Origin: Perlabentimonas sp034003245
GTDB taxonomy: Bacteria; Bacteroidota; Bacteroidia; Bacteroidales; Tenuifilaceae
NCBI GenBank assembly: GCA_034003245.1
Contig: JAVEYY010000027.1
Span: 3,308-67,307 of the forward strand
Direction of reading: 5' to 3'
Length of the DNA: 64,000 bases
The notes beneath the pieces were generated by a model. The model made no database searches. It was given only the letters and a program-made list of their open reading frames with translations, and had not been told where the DNA came from. Below, piece by piece: positions 8,684-16,845 of this stretch. Position 1 is the first letter of the stretch, and each line of letters starts with the position of its first letter. The translations under genes and the position numbers were made by a program.

Positions 8684-9214
8684 TTATCGTTTAAGAATCA
8701 ATTTTAAAGCGAATCCCACTGTTTGATATAATATCTGAAAATCTAATTTTAGGTTTCGGGTACTAACATATTCAATATCATACTCAATATCCTGGAAAAA
8801 CTCGAGCTTTTTATGCGGATTCTTTAACTGCCTAAGGCAGGTGATTCCGGGCTTCACACTTAACCGCTCTCTTTGCCAGGATTGGTACTGCTCTACATGC
8901 TCGGGAATATGGGGTCGCGGGCCAACCATCGACATGCTACCCCAAAGTACATTGAGCAGCTGAGGTAACTCGTCGATATGAGATGTTCTAAGAAAAAACA
9001 GTGTTTTAACCCTTCTGCTCCCTGGCTTCTGACCTATTGTTTTAAACTTTAAAATCTTAAAGGGCTTTCCTCTCCTACCCACCCGAACTTGTACAAAAAA
9101 GGGATTCTCCCTTAATCCTATCCAAAGCCAAATGGTAATAACCAATAGGAATGGAGAAAGCAGAACCAGTAATATGGTTGCTACAGTCTTGTCGAGTATG
9201 CTTTTGGTTAACAA
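8684..9214 (-). CDS. Bacterial sugar transferase (PglC/WcaJ catalytic-core type)
   Basis: A monotopic phosphoglycosyl transferase of 176 residues, expected to move a sugar phosphate from a nucleotide sugar to undecaprenyl phosphate at the cytoplasmic face and so start a surface polysaccharide. It has an N-terminal membrane segment (TVATILLVLLSPFLLVITIW), the R-x-G-x-x-G-K-P-F core (VGRRGKPFKILKFKT), DELPQLLNVLWG and MSMVGPRPHIPEH. It lacks the large N-terminal domain of WbaP/WcaJ and so is of minimal PglC size. It lies 22 bp after the Wzi-like gene. Confidence 0.93.
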   Translation of the reverse strand: MLTKSILDKTVATILLVLLSPFLLVITIWLWIGLRENPFFVQVRVGRRGKPFKILKFKTIGQKPGSRRVKTLFFLRTSHIDELPQLLNVLWGSMSMVGPRPHIPEHVEQYQSWQRERLSVKPGITCLRQLKNPHKKLEFFQDIEYDIEYVSTRNLKLDFQILYQTVGFALKLILKR

Positions 9215-9236
9215 AACAATTGATTTTTATGCTGAT

Positions 9237-10829
9237 CTAAAACCCAAAATTCCCGCCAAAAGTAACTGTAACAGGATTGTTTAACAGAATGGGCGGCGTG
9301 AATTTCTGTACGTTTCCGCTATAGCTTGAATGATCAACTCCAAAGTATAAGTAGCTGTCGTGAAGCACTTGCAACGAAAGGGTTGCAGAAATCTTGGTCA
9401 TCTCCCAGTCAATGCTCTCCATAAAGATTAAACCCCATCGCGATTCCTCGGTGTTGGTGCTGGGCCCCTTTTGGGCATGAGTATACGAAACCTCAACCTT
9501 GGCGTTCCTAAATGGCCTATAAGCTAAGGATAAATAGGTTTCCTGAGCATTCTCGCCAAGGTAGTGTCCCAAGTTGTAGCGGTTACTCTCGAAATTGGTT
9601 GTGGTGATTATGTGCTCGTAGGTTTGGGGATTGGTTCGAGTGTACTCTGCAGTAACCGAGAGATTTTTAACGGGGAAATTCGAAACTCTAGTTCCAGCCT
9701 TAAGGCTATAGAAATTGCTATGCTTCTCGGGATCGAACATTCGGGTTAAGCCAAGCTCGTCGAGAAAAAGAGTAAAGTACATGTGCGTGTTTCGCAATAA
9801 CCGTGATGAAATATCAAAAAACATCTGCGAGTTTTGCCCAGTGTAATTCGACATTCCGTTAAGGTGATGGTCCACCGACTTGTAAAAAAATAGCGGTGTT
9901 AAATATGCCGGATGGATATCCATATCGGAGTAGATAACGGAGTTTCCAAACGATAGATTTAGCCGCTTTACAGGGGTAACCGTAAAGAAATTGGCAGCAA
10001 TATACTTTGGATGGAAAAGATGACGTTGTGTACCCGCATAAGTATACGAACGGCTGCTATCAATGACCTGCGAAACCAGCCAACCGTGGATATAGTTTAG
10101 CTCAAACCAGTTGGCGGGTTTGAGCATCAACTTAAGCATGGCAAACGATGGAGCACGACTATACAGAATATTGGTTCCGTTATAACCACTTCCCCACTCA
10201 AGATGATCCTTAACCAGACTAATATTCCCCCAGCTCCACCCCCAGCTCATTCCTCCTCGCATCTCGCTATATTCACCTCCAGTTCCTGAATTTTTATACC
10301 CTCCACCCTGATACTGGTTTAGGTAGGTTCGCACCCCAAGTCTATGATTCTCGTTGTAATCGCGCAAGCTGGCATACATGGCAAAGTTTTCACCAACATA
10401 TCCCCAAGCCTCTGCCCCAACCCAACGACGATAGATAACCTCGCCATCGTTCATCAGGGTGTTCACTCCCATTACAGGATTTAGGGTGGCGGCAAATAGG
10501 CTGTCGCGATAGTAAAGAACATCAAATCTTCGGGGGAAATTCTTGTGCGAATTCAACTCCTTGCCAAAATCTTTTAGGTAAAAATCGAGTTCCGCTTGCT
10601 GTCGTAGGTTTAGCTCATTTTTTCTTTCCTGTGCAGTGCTTAACATCTCGCTAATCTGCTTGCGCGAGTATGGCTTTACGCTGCTATTAACCGATACAAC
10701 TCCAGCATTGGCCAGCTCATCGATAAACTCGTAAATGCCCTTGTTGGTGACATGCTGATAGATATGCTGAGCATTAAGCTGCGGCAATAGCATTAAGAAT
10801 AGAATTATACCGGCAAGAATTGGGCGCAT
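9237..10829 (-). CDS. Capsule assembly Wzi-like outer-membrane protein
   Basis: A 530-residue outer-membrane beta-barrel protein of the Wzi family, which anchors or organises capsular polysaccharide at the surface. ATG 10829 is chosen because it begins a clear signal peptide (MRPILAGIILFLMLLPQLNAQ); the frame is open 32 codons further but overlaps the upstream rhodanese gene. An N-terminal helical segment is followed by alternating aromatic/polar strands ending in GGNFGF with a terminal Phe, a beta-barrel signature. It is adjacent to a sugar transferase, supporting an envelope-polysaccharide role. Confidence 0.82.
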   Translation of the reverse strand: MRPILAGIILFLMLLPQLNAQHIYQHVTNKGIYEFIDELANAGVVSVNSSVKPYSRKQISEMLSTAQERKNELNLRQQAELDFYLKDFGKELNSHKNFPRRFDVLYYRDSLFAATLNPVMGVNTLMNDGEVIYRRWVGAEAWGYVGENFAMYASLRDYNENHRLGVRTYLNQYQGGGYKNSGTGGEYSEMRGGMSWGWSWGNISLVKDHLEWGSGYNGTNILYSRAPSFAMLKLMLKPANWFELNYIHGWLVSQVIDSSRSYTYAGTQRHLFHPKYIAANFFTVTPVKRLNLSFGNSVIYSDMDIHPAYLTPLFFYKSVDHHLNGMSNYTGQNSQMFFDISSRLLRNTHMYFTLFLDELGLTRMFDPEKHSNFYSLKAGTRVSNFPVKNLSVTAEYTRTNPQTYEHIITTTNFESNRYNLGHYLGENAQETYLSLAYRPFRNAKVEVSYTHAQKGPSTNTEESRWGLIFMESIDWEMTKISATLSLQVLHDSYLYFGVDHSSYSGNVQKFTPPILLNNPVTVTFGGNFGF

Positions 10830-10896
10830 CGCATTTTTTCTGCAAGATAGTAATATCTTTAAAAATGGATGCTTTGCGAGTTGATGAAAAAACACC

Positions 10897-11490
10897 CTAG
10901 CATCCGCCACGAGGAACCAGCACATCTATAACCTGAATCTCCTGAGCGGGTTGATTCATCTTACCTCCCGCTGGCATTTGTTGGCTGTAGTTGAACCTCA
11001 TCTTCTCGTCAGTGAAATGGTAGTATGCTGGATTCTGGTTGTTTATCACAAAATCACGAGCAACGATATATCCTCCACTAAGCACTTTAAAATGATTATA
11101 TCCCTGCAGAATAAGTAGCGCACTGGCACGTATGGCTTCGGCTTCGGTATTGGCGTAAAGAACTTTTACCTTATCGCTTCGCCCGCTTATATACTCTGAA
11201 TACTCATCGTCGAAAAGCTTATCGATAGGCACATTTACTGCATTGGGTAACCTTCCTTGGTTGTACTCCTCAGCGCTCCTTATATCTATTAGCAGAATAT
11301 CAGGATTGTTAGTCTTTACTGCCAGGGCAAGATTATACAGCGAAAAGTTGGCATCTGGTGAAACCAGAAGTGCGGTCTTATCCTCAACAGAAATACTGTA
11401 GGGCGAGGTAACGATTTTTTTACCTACCATCGCCAAAATAATTAATGCTGCAATTACGCTTACGGTTATGCCTAGGATATGTGTTTTCAT
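10897..11490 (-). CDS. Membrane-anchored rhodanese-like protein without the catalytic Cys, ending RGGC
   Basis: A 197-residue protein with one N-terminal membrane anchor (ILGITVSVIAALIILAMVG) and a periplasm-facing rhodanese fold (DILLIDIRSAEEYNQGRLPNAVNVPID). The active-site loop reads YANTEAEAIRA, where active rhodaneses have CxxGxR, so the catalytic cysteine is gone. The only cysteine in the whole protein is its last residue, in VPRGGC. Two other proteins of this run end the same way. It is the last gene of the predicted sulfur operon, 50 bp after the YeeE/rhodanese fusion. A persulfide-carrier role for the tail is inferred. Confidence 0.85.
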   Translation of the reverse strand: MKTHILGITVSVIAALIILAMVGKKIVTSPYSISVEDKTALLVSPDANFSLYNLALAVKTNNPDILLIDIRSAEEYNQGRLPNAVNVPIDKLFDDEYSEYISGRSDKVKVLYANTEAEAIRASALLILQGYNHFKVLSGGYIVARDFVINNQNPAYYHFTDEKMRFNYSQQMPAGGKMNQPAQEIQVIDVLVPRGGC

Positions 11491-11540
11491 CTTGAATTGT
11501 GATTTTAGATGTCAGAAACTATTTCAATCTGGTTAGGCGA

Positions 11541-12749
11541 TTAGCATCCACCACGGGCTGCTGCTGTTTGCGAAAAATCGGGTTCTGGTGCTGGCTCTTG
11601 TCTTTTCTCGCTGAATGTCTCCTCCTTAAATGCCCTGCGGGCACGCTCCCTAAATCGGAATGCAAACTCATCCTCCATTCTCAAGGAGCTGGTTTTAGTG
11701 TTATTCTCAAGATTGTAAAACAAGCCGTTTAATCCCCCTTCCATTACAAACAGATTGTCGTAACCCATTCTTCGTGCTATAACCCATGCCTTTTCGGCAA
11801 GAGCAGTTCCGTTGGAGTATAGGATAACCTTTTCGCCTTTAGGCGATAGAATTTTTCGCCACTGCTTACGATGAAGCTGCTCGATAGGGATATTAATTGA
11901 TCCGGGTAGACTAAACTCGGCCACCTCGGCACGTGTTCTAACGTCAATTAGCACTACTGGGTGGTAATCGTTTAGCAGCTTAAAGGCAACTTCATCGGGA
12001 TGGACATAATGCTTTCCCAGTAAAATCTCCTGCTGTAGCTGATCTTTGGGGGACTCATTTACTCCAGTTAATCGCTTAAATGGGGTAAATATCAATATTA
12101 CTCCAACTAATAGGGCCATTGTTACCGGAATAAAATAGCTGGTCCCTTTTGTGTCGGCCAGCCCTGTTTCGGGGTTAACCTTAGCCTCAATCATTGCTGT
12201 GACCCCAAATGCGATTAGAGCCATTGCTATTAGCAGAAAGGCAAACCACCCTGCCGAAATGCCCAAAGTATCGAAGATAAACAACCGGCCTAGGTTTCCA
12301 CTTACCGAGAACTCTTCGATAAGGGGAAATGCTTCACCATAAACAGTTATACCCAAATAGATACCAACCAGAAAGATCATGGCATCAATTTTCCCGATAG
12401 CTGCAGCTGTAACGCTAGTTCCTGGACAATAACCTCCAAGGATAAAGCCAAATCCCATTATTACACCGCCAACTATGGCAGGCCAAAGAAAAGTGGGGTT
12501 TACGTACACCAGCGACATGTCAATCCACCCTAAGTAATTCATGGCAAAAACTCCAACCATGGCGGTAACGCCAGCGGTAAAGAAAACGCGTAACACGGTG
12601 AAATCGTAGCCGTAAAAAACGCCGGCCAGCCTTCGCGACGAGGAAAATCCTGCCGACTCGAGCACGTATCCAAATGCGATTCCAATCAGAAGGGCAAAGA
12701 GCAAGTCCCATTCCATCCCGATTATTCCTTGTGGTATTAGTGGTCCCAT
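11541..12749 (-). CDS. YeeE/YedE sulfur-transport protein fused to a Cys-less rhodanese domain, ending RGGC
   Basis: A 402-residue fusion. Residues 1-240 are a YeeE/YedE (Sulf_transp) membrane domain of about eight helices with the conserved cysteine motif GGYCPGTSVTA; TsuA of this family imports thiosulfate through a line of cysteines. Residues 265-350 are a rhodanese domain (PVVLIDVRTRAEVAEFSLPGSINIPI) whose active-site loop is YSNGTALAEKA, without cysteine. A flexible charged tail ends in AAARGGC. It lies 51 bp after a second, shorter YeeE/YedE gene. Transport of thiosulfate or another sulfur anion is inferred from the family. Confidence 0.9.
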   Translation of the reverse strand: MGPLIPQGIIGMEWDLLFALLIGIAFGYVLESAGFSSSRRLAGVFYGYDFTVLRVFFTAGVTAMVGVFAMNYLGWIDMSLVYVNPTFLWPAIVGGVIMGFGFILGGYCPGTSVTAAAIGKIDAMIFLVGIYLGITVYGEAFPLIEEFSVSGNLGRLFIFDTLGISAGWFAFLLIAMALIAFGVTAMIEAKVNPETGLADTKGTSYFIPVTMALLVGVILIFTPFKRLTGVNESPKDQLQQEILLGKHYVHPDEVAFKLLNDYHPVVLIDVRTRAEVAEFSLPGSINIPIEQLHRKQWRKILSPKGEKVILYSNGTALAEKAWVIARRMGYDNLFVMEGGLNGLFYNLENNTKTSSLRMEDEFAFRFRERARRAFKEETFSEKRQEPAPEPDFSQTAAARGGC

Positions 12750-12800
12750 GGCAAAGGGTTATTTTTTGTTAAACTGATTAGCACTTAAGATTCAAGTTGA

Positions 12801-13319
12801 TTATATCCAAAGCTTTCTGAAAAAGTAGGCAACGGCGTACCCTGTTCCAAAAATGGCCATCATGGTTAAAATTCCTCCTGTGGACATAACCGCCATGCCG
12901 CTAAGGGCGGCACCGCTGGTACATCCACGGCCAAGCTGTGCTCCAATTCCAAACAACATGCCTCCCAATAGAGCAAAGCCAAGCCGCGTGCCAATTCGAA
13001 CGCTAGGGCCGCGCTCCACCTTAAACTTCATTCTTCCCGAGAGAATCCCTGATAGTAAACCACCAATTAGAACGCCCAGCACTTCAATTGAGAGCCACGA
13101 TTTTAAGGGATGTGACTCGCCAGCGAGGGTTGGCCCCCAAAAACTCGATTTTGCGGCATGCGCAGGAGCAACTGCACTTACCGAAACAGTGGCTAAATCC
13201 TTAAATGCTCCACTAGCTCCTAGCCCTCGACCCGAAATGTAAATGGCCATAAGCAAAACCAAGCCAAGCAAAACGCCGGCAAGGTATGAGTTAATATACT
13301 GGCTTTTTTGATTTTCCAT
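12801..13319 (-). CDS. YeeE/YedE family sulfur-transport protein, short
   Basis: A 172-residue membrane protein with about four or five helices and the family motif GAQLGRGCTSGAALSG. Its size is about half of a full YeeE/YedE transporter, so it probably works with the fusion protein encoded next to it, the two halves supplying the two pseudo-symmetric parts. A periplasmic loop of about 50 residues (FKDLATVSVSAVAPAHAAKS region) sits after the first helix. It is the fourth gene of the operon, 51 bp after the double-rhodanese gene. Confidence 0.9.
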   Translation of the reverse strand: MENQKSQYINSYLAGVLLGLVLLMAIYISGRGLGASGAFKDLATVSVSAVAPAHAAKSSFWGPTLAGESHPLKSWLSIEVLGVLIGGLLSGILSGRMKFKVERGPSVRIGTRLGFALLGGMLFGIGAQLGRGCTSGAALSGMAVMSTGGILTMMAIFGTGYAVAYFFRKLWI

Positions 13320-13370
13320 ATCTTATAATATTATGCCTGTGCGGCTAATTATATCAATATTCTTACTGAA

Positions 13371-14429
13371 TTAACAACCTCCCCTTGGAACAGCAACCAC
13401 ATCAACCTTTTCGAGCGGTTGGCTAGAAACCGACCCTGATGAAACAGGGAAATCGAAAATCTCCTTTTCGGTAAATGCGTTGCTGATACCATGCTTAAGC
13501 ATTATGCTGTGCATAAAACCATTGGCACCATACGTAAGCGTTCGGGCATCGTACCCCAAAAGCCTTAAGTATGCCACAACAAACGAGCTGTGCTGCCCTG
13601 TAAAACAGTAAATCACCACCGGTTTGTCGATGGGTAGAGTATAAAGTTGCTCATTCCTTTTGAGTGACTTTTTGGGCTGATACTGAATAGCCCCAGGGAT
13701 ATGACCAATGTTATATAATGGCTCTGGCCAATAGTTCGCTATATAAAAGTTTTGCCCTGCCTCAAAAAGTGTATCGGCCGAAATGGTAATAGGGTTAAAA
13801 TCATCGGCAAAAAGTTTATGCGCACGCTCGCGAAGAATGGTGTAACCATAGCTCTCGGAGGTTTCAATGGCAGGGAAATCTCCTCCAGGATTCTTGAGGT
13901 TAGATTTCTTCTCCAATGTTTCGGCAAACTTACTCGACCGGCGGGGAATCCATCGTGCTTCGGCTGTTTCTTTATGCCAGCTGCTAAAGCCCCACTTTAG
14001 GGCAAAGACATTATTGTATCCCAGAAACCGTAGAATGGATGTTGCATATGAGGCGGTTTGCCCAGCATTACATACCAGTGCTATGGTTTTAAAGCTGCTT
14101 GGATCAATTGTTCTCTCAAAATAGTTTAGGATTTGAGTAAATGGAACATTTACTGAGTAAGGGATGTGAGCAGCAGCAAACTCATTAGGATTCCGCATAT
14201 CAATCACCAGTGTGCTGCCGTTAAGCTGCCCGTACAGCTCGGGTGCCGAAATCATTGCAGGCACATTATCGCTATTGATAAAATCGCCCGAACGTTCCAT
14301 GTATGTTATCAGGGAATCGAAGGCCGCCTGAGGTGCATGCTGGTCATCAAAAACCTTTTCGATCTTGCTATCGCACGACGATAAAAAAATGGCGGCAATT
14401 ACTACTGTAAGAAACATTTTCACCCTCAT
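13371..14429 (-). CDS. Double-rhodanese lipoprotein ending RGGC
   Basis: A 352-residue lipoprotein with signal MRVKMFLTVVIAAIFLSSC. The ATG at 14429 is preferred over an in-frame ATG at 14495, which would overlap the cytochrome b gene and hide the signal. Both rhodanese domains keep a catalytic cysteine: LVCNAGQTASYA in the first and VIYCFTGQHSSF in the second. The protein ends in AVPRGGC. It would move sulfane sulfur in the periplasm or at a membrane face. The start lies 7 bp after the cytochrome b stop, so translation is likely coupled. Acceptors are unknown. Confidence 0.92.
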   Translation of the reverse strand: MRVKMFLTVVIAAIFLSSCDSKIEKVFDDQHAPQAAFDSLITYMERSGDFINSDNVPAMISAPELYGQLNGSTLVIDMRNPNEFAAAHIPYSVNVPFTQILNYFERTIDPSSFKTIALVCNAGQTASYATSILRFLGYNNVFALKWGFSSWHKETAEARWIPRRSSKFAETLEKKSNLKNPGGDFPAIETSESYGYTILRERAHKLFADDFNPITISADTLFEAGQNFYIANYWPEPLYNIGHIPGAIQYQPKKSLKRNEQLYTLPIDKPVVIYCFTGQHSSFVVAYLRLLGYDARTLTYGANGFMHSIMLKHGISNAFTEKEIFDFPVSSGSVSSQPLEKVDVVAVPRGGC

Positions 14430-14436
14430 GGCGATT

Positions 14437-15093
14437 CTATTTTGATGGTTCGGCTTGGTGATTAACTGCAGTATTCTCAGGTTCGTCATGATCAAGTTCC
14501 TCCCAACCTGTTATCATGGCCTTAATTGCGGCCAACGGTTTATGGCCTGTGGTGGTAAGGTAAACGTGAGCAATTACAAAGGCTATTAGAGCAAATGCCC
14601 CAATGGTGTGTATAATTGCAACAACCCTTAGGTTTATCGCATCAATGGCCTGGATCTCGCCACCCGATGGGTACTTGTAGTAGTAGTAAAGAAACCCGGT
14701 TACTATCTGAACCGGAATGGCAAAAATCTTTAATCCCAAGTAAACCAACCTTTGCAATGGATTAAACTTGTTGTAAACGGTTTTTTTGGTTGGATGGGGC
14801 GCACCTTTAAATATTCCGGTGATATAGTACGCTATTTGCGCCTTTATAAATTTGGTTGTAGGGATGTATTGCCGCCACTCTCCGGTGGTGAAATGCCAGA
14901 AAATGGCAAACACAATTAGCAAAACCAACGCCCAAAGGGCGTAGTTATGCCAACGCACGGCAGCATCGAAACCCAGTAGATTAAACGAGCCATGAATCTC
15001 GAAACCTGTTACTGCTAAAAAAAGGATTAGGAAAGCCTGGCTCCAGTGCCAGAACCTCTCGAATATTTTATAAACATAAGTCTCTTTTGCCAT
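14437..15093 (-). CDS. Di-heme cytochrome b (thiosulfate reductase/hydrogenase type)
   Basis: A 218-residue inner-membrane cytochrome b of the FdnI/HyaC/PhsC type with four core helices. Histidines suited to heme b ligation stand in RFWHWSQ, RWHNYALW, FWHFTTG, AIIHTIGAF and FVIAHVYLT. It would pass electrons from the quinol pool to the octaheme cytochrome encoded 24 bp upstream. That pairing is inferred from gene order and from analogy with PhsC-type quinol oxidising subunits. Confidence 0.9.
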   Translation of the reverse strand: MAKETYVYKIFERFWHWSQAFLILFLAVTGFEIHGSFNLLGFDAAVRWHNYALWALVLLIVFAIFWHFTTGEWRQYIPTTKFIKAQIAYYITGIFKGAPHPTKKTVYNKFNPLQRLVYLGLKIFAIPVQIVTGFLYYYYKYPSGGEIQAIDAINLRVVAIIHTIGAFALIAFVIAHVYLTTTGHKPLAAIKAMITGWEELDHDEPENTAVNHQAEPSK

Positions 15094-15117
15094 CGTAGTA
15101 GTATTTCTGGTAAATAA

Positions 15118-16695
15118 CTAGTTCCGTTTGCGTGCCGAAATCACCCTTAGGGTTCCGTGAAAAAGAACTCCACTTAAAGTTCCTAGAATAAGGAGTATTC
15201 CAAGAATATCAACAGTTGCGCTCCTGTCGCGCCCTGGCATGTAAAAGTCTGTAAGGTTATGTAAACGCGATCCCTCACGGGCATGACAATCGGCACACGA
15301 AAGCGCCATCTCCTTGGGCGACACCATGTGCGAGATGGGTAAAAACATCTCGGTTTCAACAAACTCCCATTCCCCACTCCAGGGTAAACCTTCAAGTTTC
15401 ATCCCCTCGGTTAGTGCGGCTTCCCAGTTAAAATCGACCCAAAGGCCACCCTTGCCGGGCTCCTTGTCCCATAATTTTGCTTTCAATACACGCTGATAAT
15501 GTGGATCGAAAGGCTGCTTGCCCCTATGTATTTTCACAGGCCAAATCTGGGCTTTAGGATCAGTATAGTCGCCAAAAAGCGTGTTAATCTTCACAGGAAA
15601 TTCGGTTATTATATCGCTAACCAGCATATGATCGGCCTGGCCATTAAACCACACGTACTCGGGTTCGACATTTCTAGCCCAATGGGCCGTTCCTTTAATG
15701 GACTGGTACGAAATTCTACCTGTCGAGTCCATCATCTCGTAGGGTTTGCCATCCTGTAAGTCGCATGCGGTAGACCAGTCCCAGTACATTTTGGTAGGAT
15801 TTACCTTAGCATATGTTGGAATATGACAGGTTTGACAAGCAATTTTAACAGTGTGCTCGTTAAGCTTGCTTATGGCATGGGGTGTGTCCCCGTGGCACTG
15901 GGAACAGGTTGCTCTATTGTAATCGTTGGATGCGGTTCCGTAGTAGCGCCCTAGCATTACATGGTTTTGCGTTTTGTGGCAATCGGTGCAGCTCATATTC
16001 ATCCCCGCAAGATTCATGTGAACATCAACATCGCGAGTAGTATTCAGCAAAGCTTCCTCTAGATGGCCATGCTTAATATTATTTCCACCAGCGCTATAGA
16101 AATGACAATATCCGCAGTTATACTTGGTAGGCAACCCAACATTTGCCGCAATATGGTTATAGTTTGGGACAAAAGGCCCAGTAGTTGGCGGATAGCCTGC
16201 TCCCCCGCTGGCCTTCTCGTAGGATTTGGTGTTATCGTGGCAAATAAGGCAGTCCATATTGCGCTGCTGGGTAAAATCGAATTCAGTTTGTCCCCAGCCA
16301 TAGCCCGCATGGCACTTGTTGCAGCTTGCCTCGCTACCTCCAATTCCAGTGCAAAAATTATTTACAAGATTTTTTTTACCCAAGTACACTACACCTCGTC
16401 CCTCGATAAACGCCTCGCGCTCCCACAACCAGTGATGGTTTGTTAGCAACTCTTTCCCTCGCTCGGTGTGACACGACAGGCAAGTCTCTGTTACCTGCTG
16501 GGGTTGGGTGAACTGTTTTTGCAGCTCGGCAAACTGGCTATGATCGACTGCCTTTTGGGGGCGATTTTTAACCTCTAACTTAAGCGCCTCCAGAACTGCT
16601 GGATCCATTTGCTTTGGCTTGTCAAGAACAGCAATGGCGATAAAAATCTGTGGAATTAGCACAATGGCCAAAAAGGGGATTAACTTGTTTTTCAT
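15118..16695 (-). CDS. Octaheme c-type cytochrome, tetrathionate reductase family
   Basis: A 525-residue periplasmic cytochrome with exactly eight CxxCH motifs: CLSCH, CNKCH, CLICH, CGYCH, CTDCH, CSQCH, CQTCH and CADCH. ATG 16695 begins the signal/anchor MKNKLIPFLAIVLIPQIFIAIAV. A second hydrophobic helix at the C-terminus (ATVDILGILLILGTLSGVLF) should anchor it to the inner membrane. Family members reduce tetrathionate and, in vitro, nitrite and hydroxylamine. The sulfur-transfer neighbours favour a sulfur oxyanion as substrate. First gene of the probable six-gene operon. Confidence 0.92.
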   Translation of the reverse strand: MKNKLIPFLAIVLIPQIFIAIAVLDKPKQMDPAVLEALKLEVKNRPQKAVDHSQFAELQKQFTQPQQVTETCLSCHTERGKELLTNHHWLWEREAFIEGRGVVYLGKKNLVNNFCTGIGGSEASCNKCHAGYGWGQTEFDFTQQRNMDCLICHDNTKSYEKASGGAGYPPTTGPFVPNYNHIAANVGLPTKYNCGYCHFYSAGGNNIKHGHLEEALLNTTRDVDVHMNLAGMNMSCTDCHKTQNHVMLGRYYGTASNDYNRATCSQCHGDTPHAISKLNEHTVKIACQTCHIPTYAKVNPTKMYWDWSTACDLQDGKPYEMMDSTGRISYQSIKGTAHWARNVEPEYVWFNGQADHMLVSDIITEFPVKINTLFGDYTDPKAQIWPVKIHRGKQPFDPHYQRVLKAKLWDKEPGKGGLWVDFNWEAALTEGMKLEGLPWSGEWEFVETEMFLPISHMVSPKEMALSCADCHAREGSRLHNLTDFYMPGRDRSATVDILGILLILGTLSGVLFHGTLRVISARKRN

Positions 16696-16737
16696 TAGAT
16701 ACAAGTTTGGTTATTCTTCGAGTTGTAACAACTTATG

Positions 16738-16745
16738 CAAATATA
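16738..16745 (-). promoter_or_regulatory. Possible -7 element for the octaheme cytochrome operon
   Basis: TATATTTG on the minus strand matches TAnnTTTG and lies 42 bp before the ATG. No TTTG at the 19-21 bp spacing is present, so only half of the promoter consensus is met. Confidence 0.35.
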
Positions 16746-16845
16746 TCGAAATATAGAGACATTAGGTTTCAGCTGTAATCAAAAAAAGTGGGTGGCCAAA
16801 GAATTTAGAACGATTTTAAACACATAAACTACAAAAGGATTCCAA

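Noticed and set aside
10897..14429. RGGC ends as a copied DNA repeat or a sorting signal
   Set aside because: The codons differ between the three genes, which argues against a DNA repeat, and no hydrophobic plus basic tail of known sorting types accompanies the motif.
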